A stretch of 64,000 bases of DNA from DVEG01 sp964405435 (GTDB lineage: Bacteria; Cyanobacteriota; Cyanobacteriia; Cyanobacteriales; Oscillatoriaceae). The position numbers and the translations under genes were made by a program. The notes below the pieces were generated by a model. The model was not told the origin of the DNA, did no database searches, and worked only from the letters and a program-made list of their open reading frames with translations. This document shows positions 26,867-35,726 of this stretch, piece by piece (within the stretch, counting starts at the first letter, position 1; every line of letters starts with the position of its first letter). The stretch spans positions 62,001 through 126,000 of the forward strand of contig CAYOOD010000001.1 in the NCBI GenBank assembly GCA_964405435.1, in the 5' to 3' direction.

Positions 26867-29035
26867 ATGGCTAGCCCAAGCGCAACTACAGGATTTCGTC
26901 CTTTAAAACTGGTGTTTCAAGTTCGCGCCAACCCCCTGCCACTTATGGCCCGACGCTGCGGGGCTTGGGCGGCGGAAGTATCCTTGATTGCCGCCAGCGC
27001 TCTAATTCCCTTCAGCATCGGCGCTTATGCCCAGTTGCACCTGTCGGAAGAGCCCGTTCCCCTAAATCCGGTGCTGGCAAGAACGCAGGAAGCGATCGCC
27101 AAAACTTTCGCGACACCCGCGCAGGCTAAGGTAAAACCAGTCGCTCCCCTGGCAAATTTATTTTGGACTGGAGCGCTAGTCGTGCCCATAGCCGTCGCCG
27201 GTTGGCAAATCTATCTGCTGGGAAAAACAGGCAAAACCCTGCCGAAGCGCTGGTTCGGCTTGCAAGTGATAACCGCATCTGGGGCACCTCCCGGTTTGGG
27301 GCGAGCTCTGAGGCGCGAGGTCGTCGGTCGCTGGGGATTGCCCCTCGGCAGCGCCTATGTGCTGTGGCGATTCAGCGCTGCTGCGCCAAATTTGGCAATT
27401 TTGCTCGGACTGGGGGGCGTGATGCTGTTGGCAGAGGCGGCAATCGCTTGGTTCGATGCCGATCGCCGCACCCTGCACGATCGCTTGGCAGGGACGTTTG
27501 TTCTGGATGCCGACGAGGGAATTCCCCGGTTCAAGCAGTTCGACGCGCCCAGAGCCCATCGCAACGGCACGGCAGGCAGTTGGCGGGAAGCCGATGAAGA
27601 TGCAGCGATCGCGGCGATCGTCCTGACTCCCGAAAGCCGCTGGCCCCGCCCTGCCCTTTGGTACTGGATGCGCCGCCATCCCGGTTTGACGCTGCTGATT
27701 GCCGGCTTGGCAGGCATGACAGCGGTGCTGGGGGCATTTGTCGGCACCCAAGTTTACATCCAAACTCAGGTCAATTGGCGTCAGGTACACCAGCAAGATC
27801 GGGAAACGCTGCTGACACTGGCGGACAAGTTCGCCGCAGATGAAAGACAGGGGGCGATTTTGGCCCTGGGAACCCTCGATCGCCCCGATGCCGCCCTGCA
27901 ATTGCTGGCAGATTTGCTCAGCCTCGAGACGGATGCCGAGTTAATGCAGGCGATCGGGCAAGCGATGGTCAGCAGCGGGCCAAAAGCGCTGCCCTACTTG
28001 CAGCGGTTGAATCAATCTCTCAACAACGATCTCGAGTCGCTGCGCTATGGCGGCGAGAAGGAAGAAAGGCAGGTGGTGGCACTGCGGCAGCGCGTCAGCC
28101 AGCGGGCGATCGCGAAAATTCTCACCCTCTATAACGACCAAATCCGCAACGCCGATCTCAGCCGCGTCAACCTGGCTCAAAATACGTCCGGGCCGCGTCA
28201 GTTTACATTAGTGCTCGATTACCTGGATTTAGCGGGGATTCAGCTCCGAGGCTCTATCTTGACGAATGCCAGCCTGCGGGAAGTCCGCCTGTCCGATCCG
28301 GGTGAAGACGGCTTGTTCGGCACCTTTGACGACGCGATCGCCGACCTCAGCGGCGCTGATTTGAAACAATCCAACCTCAGCAGTGCCTTCCTCAGTCACG
28401 CGGTTATGAATCGCGCCAATCTGATCCGCGCGACGCTGACGAAAGCGAATTTGTCCCGCGTCCGCGCCAGCGGTGCCAATTTCAGCAGCACGCAATTGAT
28501 GCAAGCCGATCTGCATCAAGCCATCTTGAACAATACCAGCCTGACGGGTGCAGACTTGCAGCAAGCCAACCTCAGCAGTGCCAACCTGCAATCCGCCCGA
28601 TTGGGGCAAGTCAAAGCGTCAGGGGCTTCATTCCAATCCGCCAACTTGACGAAATCGGAATGGCAAAAAGCCGACCTGTCGGGAGCAGATTTGAGCGGCT
28701 CAAACCTGCAAAATGCTGACCTCTCTTCCAGCCGGCTCGTCGGTGCCAATCTCAGCAATGCCAACCTGCAGCACGTCAACTTCCGCAATGCCGATCTTTC
28801 TTCAGCGGATTTGCGGAGTTCTAAATTAGCAGGGGCCGATTTTCAGGGCGCAATTTTTATGACAGTCAAGCCGACAAAACCCGATCAATTTATTCAAACG
28901 GTGCCTGCCAATGCAATTTCGATCGGCCTTCAAGGCGTTGATTTTACCCTAGCTAGAAACTTAAATGTCAAGCAAGTTGCCTATATCTGCGAACAAGGTG
29001 GATTGCATCCCAAATGTATGCCGCCAGAGCGTTAA
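26867..29035 (+). CDS. RDD domain - pentapeptide repeat fusion membrane protein
   Basis: This 722-residue protein starts with an RDD-type membrane domain: MARRCGAWAAEVSLI with the Arg near residue 27, and later WFDADRRTLHDRLAGT, with about four helices in residues 25-205. A further membrane helix (LTLLIAGLAGMTAVLGAFVG) is near residue 285. Then comes a soluble stretch with HEAT-like helices (residues 310-400) and about 250 residues of pentapeptide repeats, A(D/N)Lxx, forming a right-handed beta-helix. ATG 26867 follows an AT-rich leader. RDD proteins are often transport-related; pentapeptide helices are protein-binding. The function of the fusion is unknown. Confidence 0.88.
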   Translation: MASPSATTGFRPLKLVFQVRANPLPLMARRCGAWAAEVSLIAASALIPFSIGAYAQLHLSEEPVPLNPVLARTQEAIAKTFATPAQAKVKPVAPLANLFWTGALVVPIAVAGWQIYLLGKTGKTLPKRWFGLQVITASGAPPGLGRALRREVVGRWGLPLGSAYVLWRFSAAAPNLAILLGLGGVMLLAEAAIAWFDADRRTLHDRLAGTFVLDADEGIPRFKQFDAPRAHRNGTAGSWREADEDAAIAAIVLTPESRWPRPALWYWMRRHPGLTLLIAGLAGMTAVLGAFVGTQVYIQTQVNWRQVHQQDRETLLTLADKFAADERQGAILALGTLDRPDAALQLLADLLSLETDAELMQAIGQAMVSSGPKALPYLQRLNQSLNNDLESLRYGGEKEERQVVALRQRVSQRAIAKILTLYNDQIRNADLSRVNLAQNTSGPRQFTLVLDYLDLAGIQLRGSILTNASLREVRLSDPGEDGLFGTFDDAIADLSGADLKQSNLSSAFLSHAVMNRANLIRATLTKANLSRVRASGANFSSTQLMQADLHQAILNNTSLTGADLQQANLSSANLQSARLGQVKASGASFQSANLTKSEWQKADLSGADLSGSNLQNADLSSSRLVGANLSNANLQHVNFRNADLSSADLRSSKLAGADFQGAIFMTVKPTKPDQFIQTVPANAISIGLQGVDFTLARNLNVKQVAYICEQGGLHPKCMPPER

Positions 29036-29060
29036 TTGTCAGGGCTGAATTTTTCTAAAG

Positions 29061-29081
29061 TAGGGGAGCGCTGCTCCCCTA
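29061..29081 (+). terminator. Palindromic terminator after the RDD-pentapeptide gene
   Basis: TAGGGGAGCGCTGCTCCCCTA is a near-perfect palindrome 25 bases after the stop codon, followed by ATTGTGTTATT. It fits a factor-independent terminator with a weak T-rich tail. Confidence 0.65.
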
Positions 29082-29351
29082 TTGTGTTATTATCCAAGGC
29101 TTAAAAATATAAAAATCACGCGAGACGCGATCGGATTGCTATAGAGTGTAGAGATGCGAGAAATCGCGTCTAACACGCACCCATACTTTTTCCCCCACTC
29201 TTAGCGTCGTGCAGCCCCGAGTGGAAACCCCCGAATTTATAAATCATTTGCATTTTTTTAAAAAATAGCTCAACCAAGTCACGAGCCCTTAAGCTAAAAT
29301 CTACGACAAAAATAGAGTTTGTGCGTTATCGCTACTGTGAGGAGTCGGGAA

Positions 29352-29867
29352 ATGGAACGTCTGAAGCGTTTATTGTGGGGAGCGGGCGTCAGTGCCCTGG
29401 GGAGTCTTGCCTGCACTGCTGCACTGTTCGCCACTGCCCCATACGCTGTCGCTCAAGCAGCGTATGGCAGCTATGTCGGCATTGGGGGATCGGTGGGCGG
29501 TGGGGGAGACGGGGATCTCGCCGATGCTGCTGTGATTGCGGTCCGCTACAAACTGCTCGAAGTTCCCGTTTCCCTGCGCGCCCAAGCTTTCCTCAACTCA
29601 GATGGCGCTGCCCTGGTGCCGACGGTTTCCTACGACATCCCGCTAAACTGGCAGGCGGATGCCTATGTGGGTGCGGGAGTCTCTTTTGCCGGCGGCAATA
29701 CCCCCGTCGGTGACAAAACTAGCATTGCCCTGCAACCGGGAATTGATTATGCCCTACCAGACAGCCGGATTGTTTTATTTGGCAATGCAATTATTGCTTT
29801 TGACGCTTACCGCAAACAAGGAGGAGCCGCCTTTTCCCTGCAAGGAGGCGTGGGTTTGAGATTTTAG
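29352..29867 (+). CDS. Exported or outer-membrane protein of unknown function
   Basis: This 171-residue protein has a signal peptide (about 35 residues, cleavage near AVAQAAYG) and a mature part of glycine-rich alternating beta strands ending in aromatic GGVGLRF, the classical C-terminal strand of outer-membrane barrels. Its size fits an 8-strand barrel. GAGGAG lies 8 bases before ATG 29352, which rules out the upstream in-frame GTG at 29319. No enzyme motif is visible. Confidence 0.75.
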   Translation: MERLKRLLWGAGVSALGSLACTAALFATAPYAVAQAAYGSYVGIGGSVGGGGDGDLADAAVIAVRYKLLEVPVSLRAQAFLNSDGAALVPTVSYDIPLNWQADAYVGAGVSFAGGNTPVGDKTSIALQPGIDYALPDSRIVLFGNAIIAFDAYRKQGGAAFSLQGGVGLRF

Positions 29868-29956
29868 CTTTGGGTGTATTCAGATTAGCCGTTGCGAGGC
29901 GCGGGCGAAAGCAACTCAGGTAGAAATCAACTCCAGACAGCGCCGAAGTTCGCGCC

Positions 29957-30646
29957 TTACTGCGATCGCCGCAAATTTTCCGGGACAGTTTCCGGGACAA
30001 CCCAGTAGTAAAGAACGTGCTCGCCAGTCTGGCTCTTCACTTGCTCCACCCTTTCGGGTTCCCACTCGCCCATATCGTAGTTGTGCGAGACAACGCGCGT
30101 TCCCGGTTTCAGTTGAGAGAGCAGTTTCGGGCGCAACTTCAAATTCACCTCCGGCAGCAGGTAGAGCGTCACCACCGTGGCATCGCCCAAATCCGTCTCA
30201 AACAAATCTTGCTGTAAAAATTTCACCCGCTCTTCGACGCCGGCTTTCTTGGCGCTGTCGAGACTTTGGGCAATCAGTTCCGGCTCGATTTCGATGCCAG
30301 TGCCGCGCGTGCCGAATTTTTGGGCGGCGGTAATGACAATGCGCCCGTCACCGCTGCCGAGATCGTAGAGTACGTCATTCTCCCCAACCCGTGCCATTCT
30401 CAGCATTTCATCAACAACATTTTGGGGAGTCGGCACAAAAGGCACGTCTGCTTTTGGCTTTTGGGCTTGAGGTTCAGAGGTTGGCGATAGAGTTGGCGTT
30501 TGCCCTGCATTGGTGGCAGGTTGAGTCGCCTTCTCGCCCTCGGAAACTTGCGGATCGAACTGGCGCTGGAGGTTGCATCCTGCCAGTATCAAGCTGCCAG
30601 CAGTCATGCAGGCAACCAGCAATTTTACAAGCTGTTGGCTGTGCAT
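29957..30646 (-). CDS. Lipoprotein with class I SAM-dependent methyltransferase domain
   Basis: This 229-residue protein combines a lipoprotein signal (LILAGC, acylated Cys24), a Pro/Gln/Thr-rich linker to about residue 68, and a Rossmann-fold methyltransferase domain with SAM motif I DLGSGDGR at 95-102 and acidic motif II GTGIEIEPEL. The domain resembles small methyltransferases (often annotated only by fold) that begin VPTPxxVVDxML. An exported, lipid-anchored SAM enzyme is odd because SAM is cytoplasmic; a periplasmic role without catalysis, or a signal peptide used as an N-terminal anchor facing in, are possibilities. ATG is at 30644-30646. Confidence 0.82.
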   Translation of the reverse strand: MHSQQLVKLLVACMTAGSLILAGCNLQRQFDPQVSEGEKATQPATNAGQTPTLSPTSEPQAQKPKADVPFVPTPQNVVDEMLRMARVGENDVLYDLGSGDGRIVITAAQKFGTRGTGIEIEPELIAQSLDSAKKAGVEERVKFLQQDLFETDLGDATVVTLYLLPEVNLKLRPKLLSQLKPGTRVVSHNYDMGEWEPERVEQVKSQTGEHVLYYWVVPETVPENLRRSQ

Positions 30647-30662
30647 TGTAGGTTTCTCCTTT

Positions 30663-30700
30663 TAAACCATTCAATTAAACCATTCAATTAAACCATTCAA
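30663..30700. repeat. Three tandem copies of a 13-bp unit
   Basis: TAAACCATTCAAT is repeated three times head to tail (the last copy lacks one base) just upstream of the methyltransferase ATG, across its likely leader. Copy number may vary by slippage. Confidence 0.8.
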
Positions 30701-30872
30701 GCCATGCAGTCACATTAACTCCCGCTTACAAAATTGCTGTGGCACGAATTGAGAAATCGCCCTTACCCACCTGTAGCAGCAGGTCAACCCCGTCCAAAAT
30801 AGAGGCACCAGATGAGTTGTAAGCTGGAGTTTTTTTATCTGAAACGGGCTGCCTTCAGCGTGAAGGGCAAAT

Positions 30873-30888
30873 GTGAATAAAAAGTGAC
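30873..30888. promoter_or_regulatory. Direct-repeat motif, site 1 (GTGA-N7-GTGAC)
   Basis: GTGAATAAAAAGTGAC has two GTGA half sites 11 bp apart and is preceded by AAAT. It lies about 230 bp upstream of the lipoprotein methyltransferase start. The same layout recurs at 33893 and 35162. An 11-bp period is typical of OmpR-family regulators, but binding is inferred. Confidence 0.45.
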
Positions 30889-30948
30889 TGGGAGGAGTGC
30901 GAGTAATTTTCCGATTCAGAAGGCGGGGAAATTCTTCTACGCGCCTTC

Positions 30949-33690
30949 TCAGTCGAGCCGGTCGAAGCGATTGGCGACAGCAGCAACCGGAATCATCGGC
31001 ATACTGACTAGCCAACAAATTAGCCACTGGTTCACATTCAGGGGGGCTGTGTAAAAGAGAGCGTTCATCAGGTTCCACTGGCTGAATATCACCTGCAAAA
31101 TCACCGTGACGGCAATGCCAATGCCGATCGCCGGCGCATCCCCAATGCGGCTTTGCCGCCCTCGAATGCGATCGCGCAACGCTATTCCCAACTGGCTGAT
31201 ACTCAACAAGTAAAAAATTCTGCCGGCAACTAACCCCTGAATGGCCATTGTCCGGGCAACATTCACGTCGCCATAAGTGGCTTTTGCCCATTCAAAAAGC
31301 CCGAAAATCAAAATCCAGTTAAAAACCGAAATCAGCGCGATTCTCTTCAGGAGCTTACCCGAAAGTAAGGTCGTTTTCGGATTGCGCGGCGGTTTTTTCA
31401 TCACCCGCGCGGACTTCGGTTCAAACGCCAGGGGAACCGTCATGGCGATGGAATTCACCATATTCAGCCAAAGCACTTGTAAAGACAGGATGGGCAACTG
31501 TCGCCCCAAAAGCACGCTGAGCAAAATTGTCATCGATTCGCCCCCGTTCACGGGCAAAATAAAGGCGATCGCTTTGAGCAGATTGCGGTAAACCGTGCGT
31601 CCTTCCTCAATGGCGGCTTCAATGGAGGCAAAGTTATCATCCGTCAAAATCATATCGGCGGCTTCTTTTGCCACTTCCGTGCCGGCTTGCCCCATCGCGA
31701 TGCCGATATCGGCTTGTTTGAGTGCGGGCGCGTCGTTCACCCCGTCTCCCGTCATGGCGACAATTTCGCCTTTTGACTGCAAGGCTTCGACTAAACGCAG
31801 TTTTTGTTCCGGAACGACGCGGGCGAAGACGACGCCATCTTCAATAGAATTCGCCAGTTCTCGTTCGTCCATCTGGGCAAGTTGCTGCCCGGTCAGTGCC
31901 AAAACTTGCCCGCGCTTTTGCAGCCCCATCTGGGTTGCGATCGCGGCGGCTGTTCCGGCACGATCGCCGGTAATCATTTTAACTTGAATGCCAGCTTCTT
32001 GGCAGGCTTTCACGGCAGCGATCGCCTCGGCGCGGGGCGGATCTATCATGCCCTGCAAGCCGAGGAAAACCAAATCTTTCTCAAGATCGTCGCGGGCGAT
32101 CGCCTCGCATTGCGCCGGCACCCCCTTCAAAGCAAATGCCAGCACGCGCAACCCCTGCGCCGCCATTTCATCGGCTTGTTGATTCAGCGTTTCTCGATCC
32201 AGTGGCGGATAATTTCCGCCCTCATTCAGCCTAGTTTGACAGCGCGAGAGAATCGCTTCCGGCGCTCCTTTGACGTAAATAATATTTTGCCGAGCTTCTG
32301 CGCGAGATTCACCGTGCAAAGTCGCCATGTACTGAAACTCGGATTCAAAAGGAATCCCATCCAGTCTCGGCAGTTGCCTTTCAAAATCCGAGCGATTCAG
32401 GCCGACTTTATCCGCTACCACAAGCAGCGCTCCCTCGGTGGGGTCCCCCACAATCGACCACTGCCCGTCTTTGCGTTCCACAAGGGAATCATTGCACAGA
32501 AAACCGGCTTTCAAACATTCTGTCAGAACCGGCTCGTCTCGCCAATTCACCGGACGACCGTTCCGTGTAATTTCCCCTTCCGGCGCGTAGCCGCTGCCGC
32601 TGACTTTGTAAGTTTTATCCCCCGCATAAATCGCCTGTACCGTCATCTGATTTTCGGTCAGGGTGCCGGTTTTGTCAGAACAGATGACGGTTGCGCCGCC
32701 GAGGGTTTCAACGGCGGGTAACTTGCGGACGATCGCGTGGCGGCGAGCCATGCGGGAAACGCCGATCGCCAGCGTCACCGTCACGACTGCCGGCAGCCCT
32801 TCGGGAATGGCGCTCACTGCCAGGGCAACCGCTGCCTCAAACATTCTCACCCAACTGTTGCCGCGCCCCAAACCCACTGCAAACGTCAGGGCGGCGACGG
32901 CTAAAATGACGTACAGCAAAGAGCGGCTGAATTTGTCGAATTTTCGGGTTAAGGGAGTCGTCAAAGTGCCGCCGCGATCCATTAATTGCGAGATGCGTCC
33001 GGTTTCGGTGGCGTCTGCGATCGCCACCACCAGCCCCCGCCCCTGCCCGAAGGTGACGAAGCTGCCGGCATACGCCATATTCGATCGCTCTGCTAGGGGC
33101 GTATCCGGCGCGAGGGCGATCGGTTCCTCGGCGCGTTTTTCCACCGCCTCCGACTCGCCGGTGAGAGCGGATTCGTTGACTTGCAACGTTCGCGCCTGAA
33201 CCAGCCGCAAATCTGCCGGCACTTTGTCTCCTGAAGCCAGCAGCACCAAATCCCCCGGCACCAGCTCCGTCGAAGGAATTTGGACTTTTTGCCCGTCGCG
33301 GATGACTGTGGCGTCCGTTCGTACCGCAGAGGCGAGGGCAGCGATCGCGCTTTCCGCCTTCGACTCCTGCACGAAGCCGATAATCGCGTTAATCAGGGTG
33401 ACGCCCCAAATCACCCAAGCGTTCACCCACTCGCCCAACACGGCTTTCACCGTACCCGCCGCCAGCAATATGTACAGCAGCGGTTGGTGAAATTGCAGGA
33501 GAAACCGCACGAGCGCGGGTTTTCCCGGCTTGCCTTTGAGTTCGTTTGCGCCAAAACGCTCCTGCCGAGCGCCCACTTCAGCGGAACTCAACCCCGCTTC
33601 CACATTGCTGTCCAGATGCCGGACAACTTCTGGCAGTGGCAGGTGATGCCAGTGGCGGGACTCCGATTGTTGGCGGTCTGTTGCTGTCAT
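30949..33690 (-). CDS. Cation-transporting P-type ATPase (P2 type)
   Basis: This 913-residue pump has the P-type core in order: N-terminal cation ATPase domain, actuator TGES at 177-180, M4 motif IPEGLP at 295-300, phosphorylation motif SDKTGTLT with Asp339, nucleotide-binding domain, hinge TGDGVNDAPALKQAD, and six C-terminal helices. The PEGL signature points to the P2 group, which includes calcium and sodium pumps. The M6 segment reads LWLNMVNSIAMTVPLAFEP, with Asn/Ser where SERCA-type pumps have the ion-binding Asp of NLVTD, so ion choice cannot be assumed to be calcium. It is divergent from the AI-2E-type gene; the shared spacer holds motif site 2. Confidence 0.93.
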   Translation of the reverse strand: MTATDRQQSESRHWHHLPLPEVVRHLDSNVEAGLSSAEVGARQERFGANELKGKPGKPALVRFLLQFHQPLLYILLAAGTVKAVLGEWVNAWVIWGVTLINAIIGFVQESKAESAIAALASAVRTDATVIRDGQKVQIPSTELVPGDLVLLASGDKVPADLRLVQARTLQVNESALTGESEAVEKRAEEPIALAPDTPLAERSNMAYAGSFVTFGQGRGLVVAIADATETGRISQLMDRGGTLTTPLTRKFDKFSRSLLYVILAVAALTFAVGLGRGNSWVRMFEAAVALAVSAIPEGLPAVVTVTLAIGVSRMARRHAIVRKLPAVETLGGATVICSDKTGTLTENQMTVQAIYAGDKTYKVSGSGYAPEGEITRNGRPVNWRDEPVLTECLKAGFLCNDSLVERKDGQWSIVGDPTEGALLVVADKVGLNRSDFERQLPRLDGIPFESEFQYMATLHGESRAEARQNIIYVKGAPEAILSRCQTRLNEGGNYPPLDRETLNQQADEMAAQGLRVLAFALKGVPAQCEAIARDDLEKDLVFLGLQGMIDPPRAEAIAAVKACQEAGIQVKMITGDRAGTAAAIATQMGLQKRGQVLALTGQQLAQMDERELANSIEDGVVFARVVPEQKLRLVEALQSKGEIVAMTGDGVNDAPALKQADIGIAMGQAGTEVAKEAADMILTDDNFASIEAAIEEGRTVYRNLLKAIAFILPVNGGESMTILLSVLLGRQLPILSLQVLWLNMVNSIAMTVPLAFEPKSARVMKKPPRNPKTTLLSGKLLKRIALISVFNWILIFGLFEWAKATYGDVNVARTMAIQGLVAGRIFYLLSISQLGIALRDRIRGRQSRIGDAPAIGIGIAVTVILQVIFSQWNLMNALFYTAPLNVNQWLICWLVSMPMIPVAAVANRFDRLD

Positions 33691-33892
33691 GGTGTTCGCT
33701 CCCCGAAATTTTGCACTTGTAGAAAAGTGACACCCTGTATAAATTTGAGTGCGCAGATATCAGCTTCTAAAATGCTTGCCAGACAAGGATTAACCAATAA
33801 TATTTATTGCGGATTTAAATTAAATCCTCCCTATTCCTGTCGGTTGTGACAGAACTGAGAAAGTCGGCACCCTTCCAGTTTGGGAAGCAAAT

Positions 33893-33908
33893 GTGACTCA
33901 AAAGTGAC
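33893..33908. promoter_or_regulatory. Direct-repeat motif, site 2 (GTGAC-N6-GTGAC)
   Basis: GTGACTCAAAAGTGAC, preceded by AAAT, lies in the 372-bp divergent spacer, 203 bp from the ATPase start and 155 bp before the AI-2E-type start. Single GTGAC half sites also occur at 33726 and 33845. The 20 bases AAATGTGACTCAAAAGTGAC are identical to the reverse complement of site 3. Confidence 0.5.
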
Positions 33909-34062
33909 AGCCCGCGCGGTCGGTTTTGTTTTTCCCCTACTTCCCGATCGCGTCGGTTTGCAACTTCCGATAGATGACTGGTTTGAGCCCAGTTAGTAAG
34001 CTTTCCCCATTCGCTGACTTTTCGGTGCTATTCCTTACTGTCCCAACTCCTGCAATACGACC

Positions 34063-35100
34063 ATGCCAAAAATCTCGCTCAATTATTTCTTAAAAAAACT
34101 CGACAATTCCCGGTTAATTCGCTATTTGCTACTGATAGGATTAGGTTGGGTAATTGTGGAGATATTGACCTATTTTGAAAAAGTTATTATTATTTTTATT
34201 TTTGCCGCTATTTTAGCGTTTTTGCTCAGCTTTCCCGTCCAGTGGCTGCGGCGTTTTTTGCGGCACGATATCGCCGTTATTTTGGTCTTTGTGGTGAGCG
34301 TATTGCTGCTGGGCGGTCTGGCAATAGCGGTTGGTTTAGCAGTCCTTTCGCAAGGTCAGGACTTGCTCGGCAAAGCTCCTGAGTTTTTCACTTCTCTGCT
34401 TGCTTTTATAGAGCGGCTGGAAGAATTATTTAATCGGTGGGATATTTCCGTAAATTTTTCAGCCATTGAAGAACAAATCCGAAATCGAGCGCTTTCAGCC
34501 TTTGGAGTTGGTCTGGCAACTTTAGAGAAAGTGCTTTCTAATTTAGTTGATTTAATCGCTGTCGTGGTTGTGGGATTTTTCATGCTCTTGGATGGGGGAA
34601 GGCTTTGGCGGTTTGCAATACAACTTTTTCCCGATCGCCTGCAAGACGACATCACGGAAGCTATCCGGCGAAATTTTTTAGGATTTTTTTGGGGGCGCTT
34701 AATTTTATCGGTATTTTTTGGCGTTTCGGCTTTTGCGGTCTTTTGGCTTTTGCGAGTTCCTTATGCTTTACTCTTAGGGGCGATTGCAGGTGTATTTGAC
34801 CTGATTCCGGGAATCGGAGCCGCCTTGGGGATTAGTTTAATAGCCTTGAGTTTGTTGCCGCAAGGAATTTTATTGAGCTTGAAGGTTTTGGCTGTCTGTA
34901 TTGTGCTGCAGCAAATCGAAGAAAATTTGCTGATGCCGAGAGTCATGCAAGGCTCGATTAACATCAATCCGGTTTTGATGTTTTTTGCCTTGTTCGTCGG
35001 GGCGAGAGTGGCGGGACTCGTGGGGCTGTTTCTGTCGATTCCGATCGCGGGGACGATCGTGAATTTGCTGGAAATTGAAGAACTCAAGGGCGAACGTTAG
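34063..35100 (+). CDS. AI-2E family transporter (PerM/UPF0118)
   Basis: This 345-residue protein has about eight membrane helices in the AI-2E exporter layout: two pairs of N-terminal helices, a soluble insert (residues about 100-150), and the C-terminal signature FDLIPGIGAALG followed by EENLLMPRVMQG. Members export varied substrates, including autoinducer-2, indole and sodium/proton exchange in some bacteria; the substrate here is unknown. ATG 34063 is the only sensible start. It lies between motif sites 2 and 3. Confidence 0.88.
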   Translation: MPKISLNYFLKKLDNSRLIRYLLLIGLGWVIVEILTYFEKVIIIFIFAAILAFLLSFPVQWLRRFLRHDIAVILVFVVSVLLLGGLAIAVGLAVLSQGQDLLGKAPEFFTSLLAFIERLEELFNRWDISVNFSAIEEQIRNRALSAFGVGLATLEKVLSNLVDLIAVVVVGFFMLLDGGRLWRFAIQLFPDRLQDDITEAIRRNFLGFFWGRLILSVFFGVSAFAVFWLLRVPYALLLGAIAGVFDLIPGIGAALGISLIALSLLPQGILLSLKVLAVCIVLQQIEENLLMPRVMQGSININPVLMFFALFVGARVAGLVGLFLSIPIAGTIVNLLEIEELKGER

Positions 35101-35161
35101 CCGCTCGCCGCTAGAAAGTCAAAGCGTCAACCTGCTTCGACATTTGCGATCGCGCAGTTGA

Positions 35162-35177
35162 GTCACTTTTGAGTCAC
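35162..35177. promoter_or_regulatory. Direct-repeat motif, site 3 (reverse orientation)
   Basis: GTCACTTTTGAGTCAC, preceded by TGA and followed by ATTT, is the reverse complement of site 2. Half sites are 11 bp apart. It lies 52 bp upstream of the interrupted gene that follows. Confidence 0.5.
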
Positions 35178-35228
35178 ATTTTCCAGCCATCCTGGAAACC
35201 AACAGCGTTTGAGGGAGTGAGAACACCT

Positions 35229-35666
35229 GTGAAACACCTGCCAACAACTGGCTCTAAGCCGATGACGGCGACAGTGATTTTAACCGCGCTTTTGCTAATA
35301 GCGATCGGCGCGAACTTTTTTGCCGTCCGAATTGAGCGCCGCATCCCGGCAGCCGCAACCGCTTCCAACGCACAGCCGCCAGAAACCGCCGCCGCCGAGT
35401 CGGCAGGCGCTCGCGCTTGATCCGATCGTGTTGCCGCAGCGGTTTTAGAAAAAGCCGCCAAGCAGCTATTTTTACCGACTGAAAATTTTACCATTACCAG
35501 TGCCGAAACGAAAGTATGGCCGGACGGATTTTTGGGGCTGGCGGAACCAGAAAATCTCTGCATTCAGAGGGTTGTTTCCGGCTGGAAAGTCGCGGTACAA
35601 GGAGGAGAGGAAACCCTCGTCTACCGCACTGATGCCACAGGGTTGCTCGTCAAGCTGGGTAAATAA
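35229..35666 (+). pseudogene. Small exported or anchored protein interrupted by an in-frame TGA
   Basis: GTG 35229 follows GAGGGAG by 11 bases and starts a protein with one membrane helix (TATVILTALLLIAIGANFFAV) and an Ala-rich linker. TGA at 35418-35420 stops it after 63 residues, but the same frame continues without another stop to TAA 35664-35666, encoding a well-formed domain (AKQLFLPTENFTITSAETK, then WPDGFLGLAEPENLC and VYRTDATGLLVKLGK). That second half resembles a small domain common in cyanobacterial exported proteins, with the W-x-(D/N)-G-x-LGL core. A point mutation is the simplest cause; read-through is possible but unsupported. Confidence 0.75.
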
Positions 35667-35726
35667 TCCACTCTTCAACCCGCACGATTCGCGAATCGCG
35701 ACAGTATTGAAAAAGGAGGTTTGCTT

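Noticed and set aside
26568..26867. Three overlapping short frames upstream of the RDD gene
   Set aside because: They share the same DNA, lack ribosome sites and look like chance open frames in GC-rich DNA.
31804..32721. A 305-codon open frame on the + strand
   Set aside because: It lies wholly antisense to the P-type ATPase, whose motifs are continuous; the frame has no ribosome site and no recognisable domain.
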